Both the position numbers and the translations under genes were made by a program. The notes under the pieces were generated by a model. The model was not told where the DNA came from and searched no databases. It saw nothing but the letters and a program-made list of their open reading frames with translations. A DNA stretch of 64,000 nt from Opitutaceae bacterium. Lineage in GTDB: Bacteria; Verrucomicrobiota; Verrucomicrobiia; Opitutales; Opitutaceae. Shown here piece by piece: positions 1-9,214 of this stretch. Numbering within the stretch: the first letter of the stretch is position 1; each line of letters begins with the position of its first letter. The DNA is taken from NCBI GenBank assembly GCA_017994935.1, contig JAGOJU010000002.1, positions 1-64,000 on the forward strand, read 5' to 3'.

Positions 1-1617
1 CGCACTCATGCCCGCATTGTTCTCCCGCGCCTGGCAAAATATGTTCCTTGAGCTTTTCCCCACCACCGCCTCCAGGGTGGTCGTTACATCAGAAATTTGC
101 AGAACAACGACGATCCTGTCCTGCAGGTCCCCGGCATTCGCGCCTGTAACTAGCCTGTCGTCCATGGTCTCCACCGCCAGGTGGAGCGAACCACCGTGCC
201 GCTGCAGGGCGAAGCGGAACGATCCGTCCCGGGCACCATGCCAGTCCCAACTTTCCTTGATGAACATGGGCTGGGTGACTGTCGTGAACAACATCGGTGC
301 CCATTCCCTGGTGTCCAGTGGACCGGGAAAGGTAACGGGACCGGAGGAGCGCGGGACGCTATGCCTCCAATCCACCTGGATAGGGCGCTCTGCGGGTATA
401 TTCACAGGGCCGCCTTGCATTTCATAGGAGCCGACAAGCCTTATGAAAGGCGCCGCTTCGTTGAGCGCATGAACCGAAAGCCTGGCCGGGGATCCAGAAT
501 CCTTGCGCACTTGTGAGGCCGCGGTGAAGGGCGTCCCGTTGCTTTCTCGCGAAGCGTCCTTCCCTCCCGCATACGCCACGACAGACACGGTGCTGATCCC
601 ACCCGGAAGCACCGTCGCGTTGAAGGTATCCGGTTCAAAATGCAGTCCGGCCTGCGGTGCCACGGTGCCGGTCACCTTCAGGGGGGAAGGTTCCGGATTG
701 CGCAATCTCACAGGGATTTCAATCCGCGAAAAGGATTCTGAATCGATCACCACGGGAGCAACGTCGAGCCAGCTCCCGTTGCGCAGGGCGCCAGCACGAC
801 CTTCGTATTCCTCCGCAAGCACATCGGGTGGCATCGTGCGGGACCCATCGACGGCATGGTTCATAATCTCCGGATGTTCGCCAGGTCGCAGCGTTACGGT
901 TGTGACGTGATCAAACTCTCCGACGCCCTCCCCGCGCAGTTGGCTGTCGCCGCCGGAAGTTGCGAGCACGAAATGCTCCATGCCCCGGCGTCTCGCGCTG
1001 ATGTAGTGATGCAGGTGACCCGTGAAAACGGTGTAACTCCTGCCGCGCAGGGCGTCTGCAACCTGCTCGAAGCCGTTTTCGTTTTCATCAAGCCAGAGGG
1101 GACGGTGGAAAAATACAAAGGTCCAGCGCACGTCTGCGTGCTCGGCGATTGCGCGGCGGGCAAAAGCGATCTGAGCGGGGCCGAAGCCGCCCCCGCTCAC
1201 GTCCTCACTGTCGAGCACAAGAAAGAGCACGTTTTTCCTCACAAACGCATAGTGTGCGGGACCACGCCGCTGCATCCATGCGTCGCGCATCTTCGGATTG
1301 CTGATGTCGTGGTTGCCAACAACCGCATGGAAGGGCGCCTTGAAGGCCTTGATGATTGCGTCGAGTTCATCCCACTGCGCGGTCCAGACCGCAGGCGTCT
1401 CGGTGTAGCCGTCGATAAGATCGCCGACTGACATGACAAACTCCGGATCCAATGAGTTGATTTTCTCAACGGCACGCTCGAACACGCCGGCTCGCATGCC
1501 CCCGGTTCTGTCGCAGATGATCGCAAACCGGAGCGTGCCATCCCCGGAAGCCCCGGCGGCACGAAGCGCCGGCATCGCAGGAAGCGCAAGAGCGATCAGG
1601 ACCAGGACGTATCTCAT
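1..1617 (-). CDS. Secreted calcineurin-like metallophosphoesterase, C-terminus off window
   Basis: Open for 539 codons from the ATG at 1617 to the left edge, so the 3' end is missing. The N-terminus is a signal peptide (MRYVLVLIALALPAMPALRA). The phosphoesterase core follows in order: CDRTGG near residue 35 (a DRTG variant of the first metal motif), GDLIDG, GNHD and GHLHHY, which together supply the dinuclear metal ligands. After about residue 270 come beta-rich regions; the last stretch, with a 'GSFRFAL...LHLAVE' pattern, resembles a CBM9-like sugar-binding fold (inference). The start overlaps the upstream glycosidase stop by four bases (ATGA), so the two are probably translationally coupled. 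Likely a periplasmic or extracellular phosphatase or phosphodiesterase; the substrate is unknown. Confidence 0.85.
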   Translation of the reverse strand, partial: MRYVLVLIALALPAMPALRAAGASGDGTLRFAIICDRTGGMRAGVFERAVEKINSLDPEFVMSVGDLIDGYTETPAVWTAQWDELDAIIKAFKAPFHAVVGNHDISNPKMRDAWMQRRGPAHYAFVRKNVLFLVLDSEDVSGGGFGPAQIAFARRAIAEHADVRWTFVFFHRPLWLDENENGFEQVADALRGRSYTVFTGHLHHYISARRRGMEHFVLATSGGDSQLRGEGVGEFDHVTTVTLRPGEHPEIMNHAVDGSRTMPPDVLAEEYEGRAGALRNGSWLDVAPVVIDSESFSRIEIPVRLRNPEPSPLKVTGTVAPQAGLHFEPDTFNATVLPGGISTVSVVAYAGGKDASRESNGTPFTAASQVRKDSGSPARLSVHALNEAAPFIRLVGSYEMQGGPVNIPAERPIQVDWRHSVPRSSGPVTFPGPLDTREWAPMLFTTVTQPMFIKESWDWHGARDGSFRFALQRHGGSLHLAVETMDDRLVTGANAGDLQDRIVVVLQISDVTTTLEAVVGKSSRNIFCQARENNAGMSA

Positions 1618-3743
1618 GATTGCTGCCTCTCCAGAATGACCGCGGCGTGACGTCTTATCCCAGGAGTTTGCAGGCGCAGCGTTCCGCCGCCGTGGCTGAA
1701 GGAATCAACTGACGCAGGACCTCCCTCCGACATGTTCCACCATGTGGCGCGCCAGCGGCCGGCTGGCAGGTCCTCAACGAGAACCGCCCCGGACGCGTCC
1801 GGTCCATATCTTTCGCTTTCGTCAAAAATGTTGGCTCGATGCCAGAGGTATACGAGCACCACCTGCAAGTCGGGCATGCGCAGCCCGCAGGCAGCCAGTG
1901 CGGGTTCCGTGCCCGTGAGGTCGAGGGTGCCGAGGCGGAAGCTTGCCACGCGCCCCGTCCTCGGATCGCCCGTGTTTTCAAGCGTCAGGGTATGTCTCCC
2001 CTCAGAGACAGGCACTGTGATCCGCTGCGGCAGCAGCACCACGGACGCCTGGCGCTGATTCCAGGTGATCTCGTGCACACTCTTTCCGTCAACAAGGACG
2101 CGCATCGAGCCGCCTTCGTAGCCGAGGTCGGTGAGCTCAAGCGTCAGCGGCTTGTCCGTGCCTGTCGTCTTGGTGAACGTGATGTCAAAGGAGCGCCGCA
2201 GCCCGAGAGCCAGGTATCTGGGATCGGCGGTGTAGTAGCGGGGAATATCAGAAAGGGTGATGTCTTCCCGTCCGTCGTCGGGAATGTTGACGGATGTCGC
2301 GGCGGTAACGGCCCAGGAGTGACCGGCGGTGATGATCCGGGGAACGGTGCCGTCACATATGACTGAGGGAGTGAACGCAACCATCATCGCATTCCGTTGC
2401 GGGAGGCGCGCAGCGGCTATGTAGGCGCTGATCGCACGCATCTCGCCAAGACGCGGTGTACCGAGAAGCTTCTCCCACGACCAGGTCTGGCCGGGAAATG
2501 CGCCCCCCCCCGCATAAAGCGATGGCCATACGAGAGCGGTGAGGACCTCGCCGGATGCTTTCTGGGCGTCGCTCGCGAGGATGTGATCCTCGCCAATTTC
2601 ACCGTAGAAAATCGGGCGCACAGGCATGACCGGCACCTGCGAAAAGCGGCGCGTGTGGGCCTGCATGTTCACCGCGTAAAGGTGCGGCTGGAGGAAATCC
2701 ATCCGGGCGTGCACCGAACTGCGCAGGTCATCGTGGCTCGTGGTGACAAGATGCCCATAGACGTCATGCGCACGGAGGTACGCCGCCATATCGGCATGCC
2801 ACGCTCCAACAATGTCATCCCGACCCAGCGTTGCGGGAACCGTCCACTGCACTTCGTTGAAAAGTTCCCATGCAAGAATCGCCGGCGAGTGACCGTACCG
2901 TGCGACGATGTAGCGGTATTTGGCCTTCGTGTACCGGATCGCCTCGGGCGAAGTGAAAAATTCCTCGGGCGCATCGAGAAATCCTCCGTTCGCCCTGCTC
3001 CAGGGATTGATGTCCCAATTTGAATTATTGGTGAGACTGTACTGCCCATGGTGCTGCAGCACCATCTGGAGATGAACCCCGTGCTTTTCCGCAAGGGCAA
3101 GAACCCTGTCCCAGTTTTCTGCAGGTTCCCGATCAACATTGCCCGGCCTGGGTGAAGGGCGCCCCGCATGTTGCGGAAGCCAGTCAAGGTTCATCATGTC
3201 CCAGTGCGCCATCCAAATCCGTGTCCAATTCAGCCCGGCGGATTCCAATTCAGAAAAAATCCTCGGCCACGGCAATCCATCGCTACTCCAGCCAACATTC
3301 ATCCCAAACGGATAGTAGGGCTTTCCATCCGTGAAGGCGAAACCACGGGCATCCCGGGGATTGATTCCGACGACGTCCTCAACTCTGGAGAGGTTTTCGC
3401 GCGTAACGACAAGTGATTCCGGCCCCTTCGGAAGGTACTCCAGCGTCTTCTGGCTACCCGCCCCAGCCTCGGGGACTTCAAGCATTGCGTCGAGCGTCCA
3501 TTTGCCAAGAAGCGACGGGCGCACACGGACCTTCCACTCTCCACCTTCGTGGTGAAAGGCCGGATACAAGGCCTTGGTGCCGTCGGGTGCGAGGATGCGG
3601 GCGCGAATGTCCCGCAGCAGGGGTGCGGTGGGACTCGGGCCGGCGTCAGGCAGGCCAACGGTAAACTCTATGAAATCTGCCCGAAGGAGCCATGCCGTGC
3701 AAAACAGCCCGAGAAACCGAAGAGTCTTCAGAGGACTCCTCAT
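1614..3743 (-). CDS. Secreted clan GH-A (GH5-like) glycoside hydrolase with N-terminal DUF5060-like domain
   Basis: 709 aa. A short hydrophobic leader (about residues 1-22) suggests export. Residues 23-110 look like the beta-sandwich (DUF5060-type) domain that often precedes cellulase-like barrels. A TIM barrel follows (about 140-440), with the clan GH-A acid/base motif WELFNEV (Glu297) and a candidate nucleophile in FYGEIGED (Glu382). The C-terminal 250 residues are beta-rich and may bind carbohydrate. Family members cleave beta-glycans such as mannans or glucans. The GH130 phosphorylase next door makes a beta-mannoside substrate the best guess, but specificity cannot be read from sequence. 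Both ends overlap neighbouring phosphoesterase genes by four bases, giving a tight three-gene unit. Confidence 0.85.
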   Translation of the reverse strand: MRSPLKTLRFLGLFCTAWLLRADFIEFTVGLPDAGPSPTAPLLRDIRARILAPDGTKALYPAFHHEGGEWKVRVRPSLLGKWTLDAMLEVPEAGAGSQKTLEYLPKGPESLVVTRENLSRVEDVVGINPRDARGFAFTDGKPYYPFGMNVGWSSDGLPWPRIFSELESAGLNWTRIWMAHWDMMNLDWLPQHAGRPSPRPGNVDREPAENWDRVLALAEKHGVHLQMVLQHHGQYSLTNNSNWDINPWSRANGGFLDAPEEFFTSPEAIRYTKAKYRYIVARYGHSPAILAWELFNEVQWTVPATLGRDDIVGAWHADMAAYLRAHDVYGHLVTTSHDDLRSSVHARMDFLQPHLYAVNMQAHTRRFSQVPVMPVRPIFYGEIGEDHILASDAQKASGEVLTALVWPSLYAGGGAFPGQTWSWEKLLGTPRLGEMRAISAYIAAARLPQRNAMMVAFTPSVICDGTVPRIITAGHSWAVTAATSVNIPDDGREDITLSDIPRYYTADPRYLALGLRRSFDITFTKTTGTDKPLTLELTDLGYEGGSMRVLVDGKSVHEITWNQRQASVVLLPQRITVPVSEGRHTLTLENTGDPRTGRVASFRLGTLDLTGTEPALAACGLRMPDLQVVLVYLWHRANIFDESERYGPDASGAVLVEDLPAGRWRATWWNMSEGGPASVDSFSHGGGTLRLQTPGIRRHAAVILERQQS

Positions 3744-4855
3744 AGCGTCAGGGTGAAATCGTGCTCGGGGGAGGTAATCCAGCGGTCATACCAAGGCGAA
3801 TAGGTCTTAATTTCGACCGTTTTTGTCTTGTCGTGGAAACGCAGGAGACGCATGAAACCTCCTCCTCCAAATCCGCGATCCGGCTTAACGCCCCCCTGGT
3901 AGTTCGCAAGGATCTGGTGCACCGGGCGGCCATCCTTGCCCTGGCTGACGAGATGGCCGGTTCCATTGTTGAGAACGTGGCCGCTGAGGACCAGCCGGAT
4001 GTTTGCGTGGCGGGAAATGAACTTATCCCAGATCTCCTGTCCGTCATTGACGTCTCCGTCCTTTGCGAGGGGATACCCATGGGGATTCCACTTTTGCGAT
4101 CGCCCATGCTTCGACCAGTCGTAGCGCGTGCTATCGGAATACAGGTAGGCATGCGTGACGATGATGGTATCGAGCGACGCATTCTCGGAGACTATGGCGT
4201 TCGCCCATTCAAGCACGCTGTTGCGCGGACCAAATTCGAGCGAGACGAGAAGCTTTTCTCCGTCCGCCGTCTTGAAACGATGCCAGCTGTTTTCGAGCCT
4301 TTGTTTCTGGTGGAGTCCGAAACCCGCGCTGTTCCGATAGTGACGGTCAGTCAGGTAATCGTTTAGCAGCGTGTGGCGGCTCGAAGAATCTCCCCAGGGA
4401 CCCAGGTCATGATTGCCCGGCAGCAGGCTGAAGGGAATGCCATGCTTGAAAAGAATGTCATGCGCATTCTTCGCGACGAGCCATTCCGCGTGGGTATTGC
4501 CGTGGACGATGTCACCTTCATGCGCAACGAAACAGAGATTGAGGCGCTCCCGATTTGCGGCGAGCCAGGCTGTCTGACGGGGGTAGACATCCTGATATTC
4601 GATCGAATAGATCTGTGTGTCCGGGAGAAGGGCGAGCGTCCAGCCCCCCCCGTCCGTGAAAGACGCCGGCAGCGGGGTGCCCACCGGAATCTGGGGGACT
4701 GGCGGCGGCACACTCCAGATTTCAGGGCCTGAAGTGCGTACGAAGGAGTTCGGGGCTGCAACGGCAGGTTCCGCATCTCCGGAACCTGCCGCGCGAACGA
4801 GCGCCGGGGCAACCGCAGCGCTCGCGGTGATCTTCAAGAATTCTTTGCGATTCAT
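3740..4855 (-). CDS. Exported metallophosphoesterase
   Basis: 371 aa. The leader MNRKEFLKITASAAVAPALV looks like a signal anchor, possibly Tat-like although it lacks a twin arginine. Metallophosphoesterase motifs appear in order: LLPDTQIYS, HEGDIVHGN, LLPGNHDLG, VTHAYLY and SGHVLNNGTGH, the pattern of large secreted calcineurin-fold proteins. It is first in a minus-strand unit with the glycosidase and second phosphoesterase, with its stop overlapping the glycosidase ATG by four bases. It probably acts outside the cytoplasm on a phosphorylated substrate related to the glycan handled by this locus (inference from context). The two phosphoesterases of the unit are clearly different in sequence, not a recent duplication. 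Confidence 0.85.
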   Translation of the reverse strand: MNRKEFLKITASAAVAPALVRAAGSGDAEPAVAAPNSFVRTSGPEIWSVPPPVPQIPVGTPLPASFTDGGGWTLALLPDTQIYSIEYQDVYPRQTAWLAANRERLNLCFVAHEGDIVHGNTHAEWLVAKNAHDILFKHGIPFSLLPGNHDLGPWGDSSSRHTLLNDYLTDRHYRNSAGFGLHQKQRLENSWHRFKTADGEKLLVSLEFGPRNSVLEWANAIVSENASLDTIIVTHAYLYSDSTRYDWSKHGRSQKWNPHGYPLAKDGDVNDGQEIWDKFISRHANIRLVLSGHVLNNGTGHLVSQGKDGRPVHQILANYQGGVKPDRGFGGGGFMRLLRFHDKTKTVEIKTYSPWYDRWITSPEHDFTLTL

Positions 4856-5022
4856 GACATGGGGAGGAAAACTGTCAGCAATGGCTAGTATCGGGCGAAG
4901 CCATCCGCAATCCTTTCGGCAGGCAGTTTTGTCGGCGCACGCCGCAGCGAGCCGGCGCGGATCGCAAACGGCACTACCGAACTTCCATTCTGCCAGCGCC
5001 GGGATGTTCGTCGCCGGATGGG

Positions 5023-6006
5023 CTATGCGCCCGCCGCAAGGATGTTCTCAACAATTTCGTTGGCGTCACAGAAACAAAGTGCCGAAACGGTATCGGCGGC
5101 GCCATAGTATATTGCCACACGGCCCGTGGGAGCATCACAGAGGCAGCCGACCGGGAAACACACTCCCGGAACGAGACCCGCCAGTTCATATGGGGCTTCG
5201 GCAGTGAGGATCGCCTCCTTCATGCGCGCACGGAGCACCCAGGGCCGCTCGAGATCGAGCAGGGCCGCCCCCATCGAATAGATGAAGCCGTTGCAGGTGG
5301 TGATGACACCGTGATAAAAAAGCAGCCAGCCCTCGCTTGTTTCGATGGGCGAAGGGCCTGCGCCAATCTTGGTGCCCTGCCACCATTCGCCCCCCTTCCC
5401 CATGACGTGCCGGTGCCTGCCCCAATAGGTCATATCGGGCGATTCGCTGTAGAAAATGTCGCCAAAGGGCGTGTGGCCCGTGTCGCTGGGCCGCGACAGC
5501 ATGGCAAACCTGCCGCTGATCTTGCGCGGGAAAAGCACGCCATTGCGATTGTAGGGGAGAAACGCGTTTTCGAGCTGATGGAACTTCTTGAAATCCTTCG
5601 TGGTGGCAATGCCGATCGTGGGACCATGGTAGCCGTTGCACCAAGTGACATAGTAAGTGCCGTCGATAAGCGTCACGCGCGGATCATAGCCGTACTCGTG
5701 GCGCGTAACTTCCGGATCCTTGTTGATAAACTCGATGCGCTTCGGACTGAATGCCCATTGGATGCCGTCAGGGCTGTGTCCGACGTGAAGATGTGGCATC
5801 CGGTCCATGCCTTCGGTGCGGAAGACGCCGGCAAACCTGCCCTTGAACGGCACGACGGCACTATTGTAGATGCCGGTGACACGCGGGAGCGGACGGCGTC
5901 CAATAACGGGGTTGGCGTCGAAGCGCCACACAAGGTCTTCATTGCCGTTCGGACGTGGCTGCCAGGGAATGTTGGGAAGCGAGGGAGCCTTGATGGACAG
6001 TTTCAT
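5023..6006 (-). CDS. GH130 family beta-mannoside phosphorylase
   Basis: 327 aa from the ATG at 6006. The open frame continues further upstream, but the sequence only becomes GH130-like at MKLSIKAP and the length then matches the family (about 320-330 aa). Five-bladed propeller signatures include the YDPRV segment carrying the proposed general-acid Asp, plus the NRNG, GPSPIET and GWLLFYHG stretches. GH130 enzymes phosphorolyse beta-1,2- or beta-1,4-mannosides to mannose-1-phosphate. There is no signal peptide, so it is cytoplasmic. With the adjacent GPH symporter and secreted glycosidase it fits import and intracellular phosphorolysis of manno-oligosaccharides. The exact linkage (mannosyl-glucose, mannobiose or mannosyl-GlcNAc) cannot be decided. 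Confidence 0.88.
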   Translation of the reverse strand: MKLSIKAPSLPNIPWQPRPNGNEDLVWRFDANPVIGRRPLPRVTGIYNSAVVPFKGRFAGVFRTEGMDRMPHLHVGHSPDGIQWAFSPKRIEFINKDPEVTRHEYGYDPRVTLIDGTYYVTWCNGYHGPTIGIATTKDFKKFHQLENAFLPYNRNGVLFPRKISGRFAMLSRPSDTGHTPFGDIFYSESPDMTYWGRHRHVMGKGGEWWQGTKIGAGPSPIETSEGWLLFYHGVITTCNGFIYSMGAALLDLERPWVLRARMKEAILTAEAPYELAGLVPGVCFPVGCLCDAPTGRVAIYYGAADTVSALCFCDANEIVENILAAGA

Positions 6007-6191
6007 GGAGAGGATCAATCTGTGCAAAGCTGCGGATCGATCTTGGCTGAAGGGCCGAAGCCAAATGCACGCGAACGATTTGAAGTGCCGCAGTTGACAG
6101 ACACATCCTACCATCCGCCACGGACTGCGTCGATTTGATCGAGCCGTTCGGACTTTAGATACTTTGCCGGACGACCCAATCGGGCGCCGGG

Positions 6192-7360
6192 TCAATTCGC
6201 CGTGACGGTCTTGAGCCGCTTGTGACTGCGATACGCACCGGGAGACATGCCGGTGAATCGCTTGAAGACCACGCTCATATAGGCGATGTGCTCGAAGCCG
6301 GCCAGATCGGCGATGACCTTGAGAGGGTAGTCGGTCTCCAGGAGGAGCTCCTTGATTTTCGCGACTTGCGTCCGGCGAATTTCCACCTGCGGGGAACGTC
6401 CGAAGCAGCGAGAAAACGCTTCTCCAGCTGGCTGCGCGAAGCCGACACCTGCTTGAGCACTCCGTCAACGGTGAGTCCCCGACACGCCTGCTGCCGGATG
6501 AGGCTGAGCGCGCCGGCCACATGGCGGTCTTCGATCGCCAGGATGTCAGTCGAGAGACGTGTCGTCACTCCGATGGGATCGATGCGGGCGTCCATCGTGT
6601 CGATACTTTCCCCCGCTATCAGGCGGGAGAGGGTATCCGCAGCGCGATAGCCGGATTGCTCGGCATTTGATGCGATGCTGGAGAGCGGCGGCGAGGCAAG
6701 TTCGCAGCGGCGCTTGTCATTATTGGCGCCGAGCACCGCGACTTCCTCCGGAACCAGCAGGCCCGCCGCCTTGGCGGCGTGGGTAACCTGCAGGGCCCGC
6801 AAATCATTGCACGCCATCACGCCGATGGGCTTCGGCAGGGAAAGGAGCCATCTTGTCAAGGCACGTGTCTGCCTCGCATCCCAGATGGGGGTGAGCTTGC
6901 CCGGATAATCGACGTCAAGCGGGACAACGTTGTGCCCGGCGAGGCTGACCGCCTCAATGAAACCATCCCTCCGTTCGCATGCCCATCCCTCGTTGCTGAA
7001 TCCGCAGAAAGCAAAATACCGGTGCCCGCGTTCCAGGAAATGTTCCGCCCCCATGTGCCCGATGGCCCTGTTGTCCGGGCGGATCTTCGGTATCCCTTCG
7101 ATGGGCGGCGTGTCATTCAGGTCGACCAAGGGGATTCCCAGCTTTCGACAACGCGCCACAAAGCCGGGAGTGGCATGACGGCTGATAACACCATTCCACT
7201 TGTTCTGTCCGAGCCATCTGGGGTTGGACTCCGCGTGAGCCTGATCGTCCAGGAACATATCCCATGCATTGTGCAAACGTACGTAACGGGCTATGCCGTC
7301 AAGCATGAGCGCGCTCTCCTCGAAACGCGTGAAAAAGACGAGCAGGATCCTCGGCGCCAT
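6192..7360 (-). pseudogene. XylR-like LacI-sensor/AraC-HTH regulator interrupted by a one-base frameshift
   Basis: Residues 1-260 form a periplasmic-binding-protein-like sugar sensor (starts MAPRILLVFFTRFEES; later GVMACNDLRA and VLGANND). A C-terminal AraC helix-turn-helix follows. The reading frame breaks inside the HTH: frame one runs to LEKRF, and the continuing frame reads GRSPQVEIRRTQVAKIKELL and then AGFEHIAYMSVVFKRFTG to the stop at 6192. Adding one base to the AAAA run at 6413-6416 (TTTT on the coding strand) restores one continuous protein. This could be a sequencing error in a homopolymer or a real lesion. The ATG at 7360 was chosen because homology begins there; the frame extends upstream. 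Presumed regulator of the flanking GH130 and symporter genes. Confidence 0.82.
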
Positions 7361-7588
7361 TGCTGTGCAAGATGCGACTTGCGTCTGCGGCTTCAAGCAA
7401 GTTGTGGGGGTCGATTCACCCAACAGGCTTCCGGGAGGAAGGATAAACAATCTAAACAACCTGCCTCGCGAACTAATCGTGCTGAAGCGGGGTACCTGTT
7501 AGGCTGACCGCCAGCCTGTGAGTCGGGAATTCCACCGCACAAGCGGCATTCTCCCCGAAGCCAGGACCCATTACCTCCCCCTAAGACC

Positions 7589-9130
7589 ATGCCTTCATTG
7601 TTCGGCTCCTCGGCCCGCAAGATCAACAGGGACTACGTCATCGCACCCGGCGATCGAGTACCCGCACGCCAGAAGGTCGGTTATGGTCTGGGCACGTTCA
7701 TCGACATGTGGGGTCACTGGCTCTATCCCAACATTGCGCTGCAGGTCTTCGTGTTCCATATGGGCATCGCACCCACCCTCGTGGGCATCGCGCTCTTCCT
7801 GAACCGTGCAATCGACGCGTTTTCGGATCCATTCTTCGGCTGGCTCTCGGACAACGCGCGCACGCGCATCGGGCGTCGCCGTCCCTTCATGTACGTCGGT
7901 TCCGTGCTTGCAGGCATCGGCCTTCCCTTCCTGGTTGCGGTCAGCGCGGGCTGGGGATCCACGTTTGGCATATCAAACTACCTCTGGTTCATGGTGCTCT
8001 CATCGGCGCTCTACCTTCCCATGGTGAGCTGTTTCAACATGCCCTATCAGAGCCTGGGCAATGAGCTGACACCTGACTACCACGAGCGCACCTCACTGTT
8101 CTCCTACAAGAACGTCATCCAGAAACTGCCCGAGGCCGGCCTGTTTTTCGCCGGCCTGTTTTTTACCCGGAATGCCTGGGTTGACGCGACGCCCGGGAAC
8201 GCGTTCTCGCGATTGAAATCCCTCTTCACCTCCCTCGATGCGTGGAAGGACGCACCCGACGGAGTGCAGCCCAACATCCTCCTCGGCTCACAGGTTTTTC
8301 TGATCATCGCCGGTGCAATCATCATCGTCATGGGTCTCTCCTGCACCGCGCTGGTCCGCGAGCGCTACTACAGCACATTGATAGCGGCGAACACCGCAAA
8401 GATCCCGTTCCTCGAAACAATCCGAAAAACCTTCGCGTGCCGCCCATTTCGGATCCAGCTCGTCATCCAGGTCGCCTATCAGATGGGCCTGAGCATGGTC
8501 AATGCACTCGGTGCGACATTGACCGTGTTTTATGTGAGCGCGGGCAATCAGTCCGAAGGCAACACGTACAACTTCAAGATGGGACTCGCCTACATGGTCG
8601 TGGGACTGCTGGGTGTCCCGGTGTTCGCGACCATCTCCCGCAGGCTGGGGAAACGTCAGAGCATGATGTACGTCTTCGCGACGGGAATCGCGGTGTTTGC
8701 GTCAACGTGGTGGCTCTACACTCCGCACGTGAAGTGGCTGCAGATCCTTGCATCGGGGCTCATTTCATTCTGCAGCGCAGGGTTCTGGATGATGATAGCC
8801 TCGATTGGCGCAGACGTGATCGACTACGATGAACTGCAGACTGGAAAGCGACGTGAGGGCGCGTTTGCATCCTGCGGCTCGTGGGTGATGAAGGTAGGCA
8901 TGGCTCTCGGTGCGCTTGTCTCGACCTCGGTTCTTGACTGGGTCGGATTCGACAAGAACCTAGGCGCGAATCAACCGCCCGGCACGATGCTGACGATACG
9001 CATTCTGCTTGCCGCATTGCCCATCGTCGGACTGATCGTCGGACTGTTCGCGCTTGCAAGATTTCCGCTCACCCAGGAAAAGGCCATGGACATCCGCACC
9101 CAGCTCGAAGCACGCAGGGGCAAGGTGTGA
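7589..9130 (+). CDS. GPH-family (MelB-like) glycoside:cation symporter
   Basis: 513 aa, about twelve hydrophobic segments. The N-terminal region has the GPH signatures KVGYGLGTFIDMWG and DAFSDPFFGWLSDNARTRIG followed by RRRPFM, the family's conserved cytoplasmic loop; DVIDYDELQTGKRREGAF near residue 415 is the second characteristic loop. An insert of about 60 residues (near 190-250) between transmembrane segments is larger than in MelB. It imports a glycoside with Na+ or H+ into the cytoplasm, where the neighbouring GH130 phosphorylase would act. Transcribed divergently from the XylR-like regulator, which probably controls it from the 228-base gap between them. Confidence 0.88.
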   Translation: MPSLFGSSARKINRDYVIAPGDRVPARQKVGYGLGTFIDMWGHWLYPNIALQVFVFHMGIAPTLVGIALFLNRAIDAFSDPFFGWLSDNARTRIGRRRPFMYVGSVLAGIGLPFLVAVSAGWGSTFGISNYLWFMVLSSALYLPMVSCFNMPYQSLGNELTPDYHERTSLFSYKNVIQKLPEAGLFFAGLFFTRNAWVDATPGNAFSRLKSLFTSLDAWKDAPDGVQPNILLGSQVFLIIAGAIIIVMGLSCTALVRERYYSTLIAANTAKIPFLETIRKTFACRPFRIQLVIQVAYQMGLSMVNALGATLTVFYVSAGNQSEGNTYNFKMGLAYMVVGLLGVPVFATISRRLGKRQSMMYVFATGIAVFASTWWLYTPHVKWLQILASGLISFCSAGFWMMIASIGADVIDYDELQTGKRREGAFASCGSWVMKVGMALGALVSTSVLDWVGFDKNLGANQPPGTMLTIRILLAALPIVGLIVGLFALARFPLTQEKAMDIRTQLEARRGKV

Positions 9131-9148
9131 CCGGGGCAAAGATGCATG

Positions 9149-9183
9149 GCGGTTCACCACGCCCCCCTGGGCGGTGAATCCGC
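9149..9183. terminator. Hairpin between convergent genes
   Basis: GCGG-TTCACC at 9149-9158 pairs with GGTGAA-CCGC at 9173-9183, with T9179 bulged. An inner GCCC/GGGC (9161-9164 with 9169-9172) extends the fold. No T-tract follows on either side, so it is only a candidate shared terminator for the symporter gene and pckG. Confidence 0.4.
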
Positions 9184-9214
9184 AGGCCGTCGAACCTGCC
9201 GGAGGCCGGGCCGT

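Noticed and set aside
6405..6420. Programmed frameshift in the XylR-like gene
   Set aside because: No classical slippery heptamer with downstream structure; a homopolymer error or mutation explains the break more simply.
6007..6522. Upstream extension of the GH130 frame
   Set aside because: The translated extension overlaps the regulator's 3' end and is not GH130-like; the ATG at 6006 gives normal family length.
7361..7588. Near-palindrome AGATGCGACTTGCGTCT just upstream of the regulator start
   Set aside because: The two arms match only imperfectly and there is no second copy near the symporter start, so it was not called an operator.
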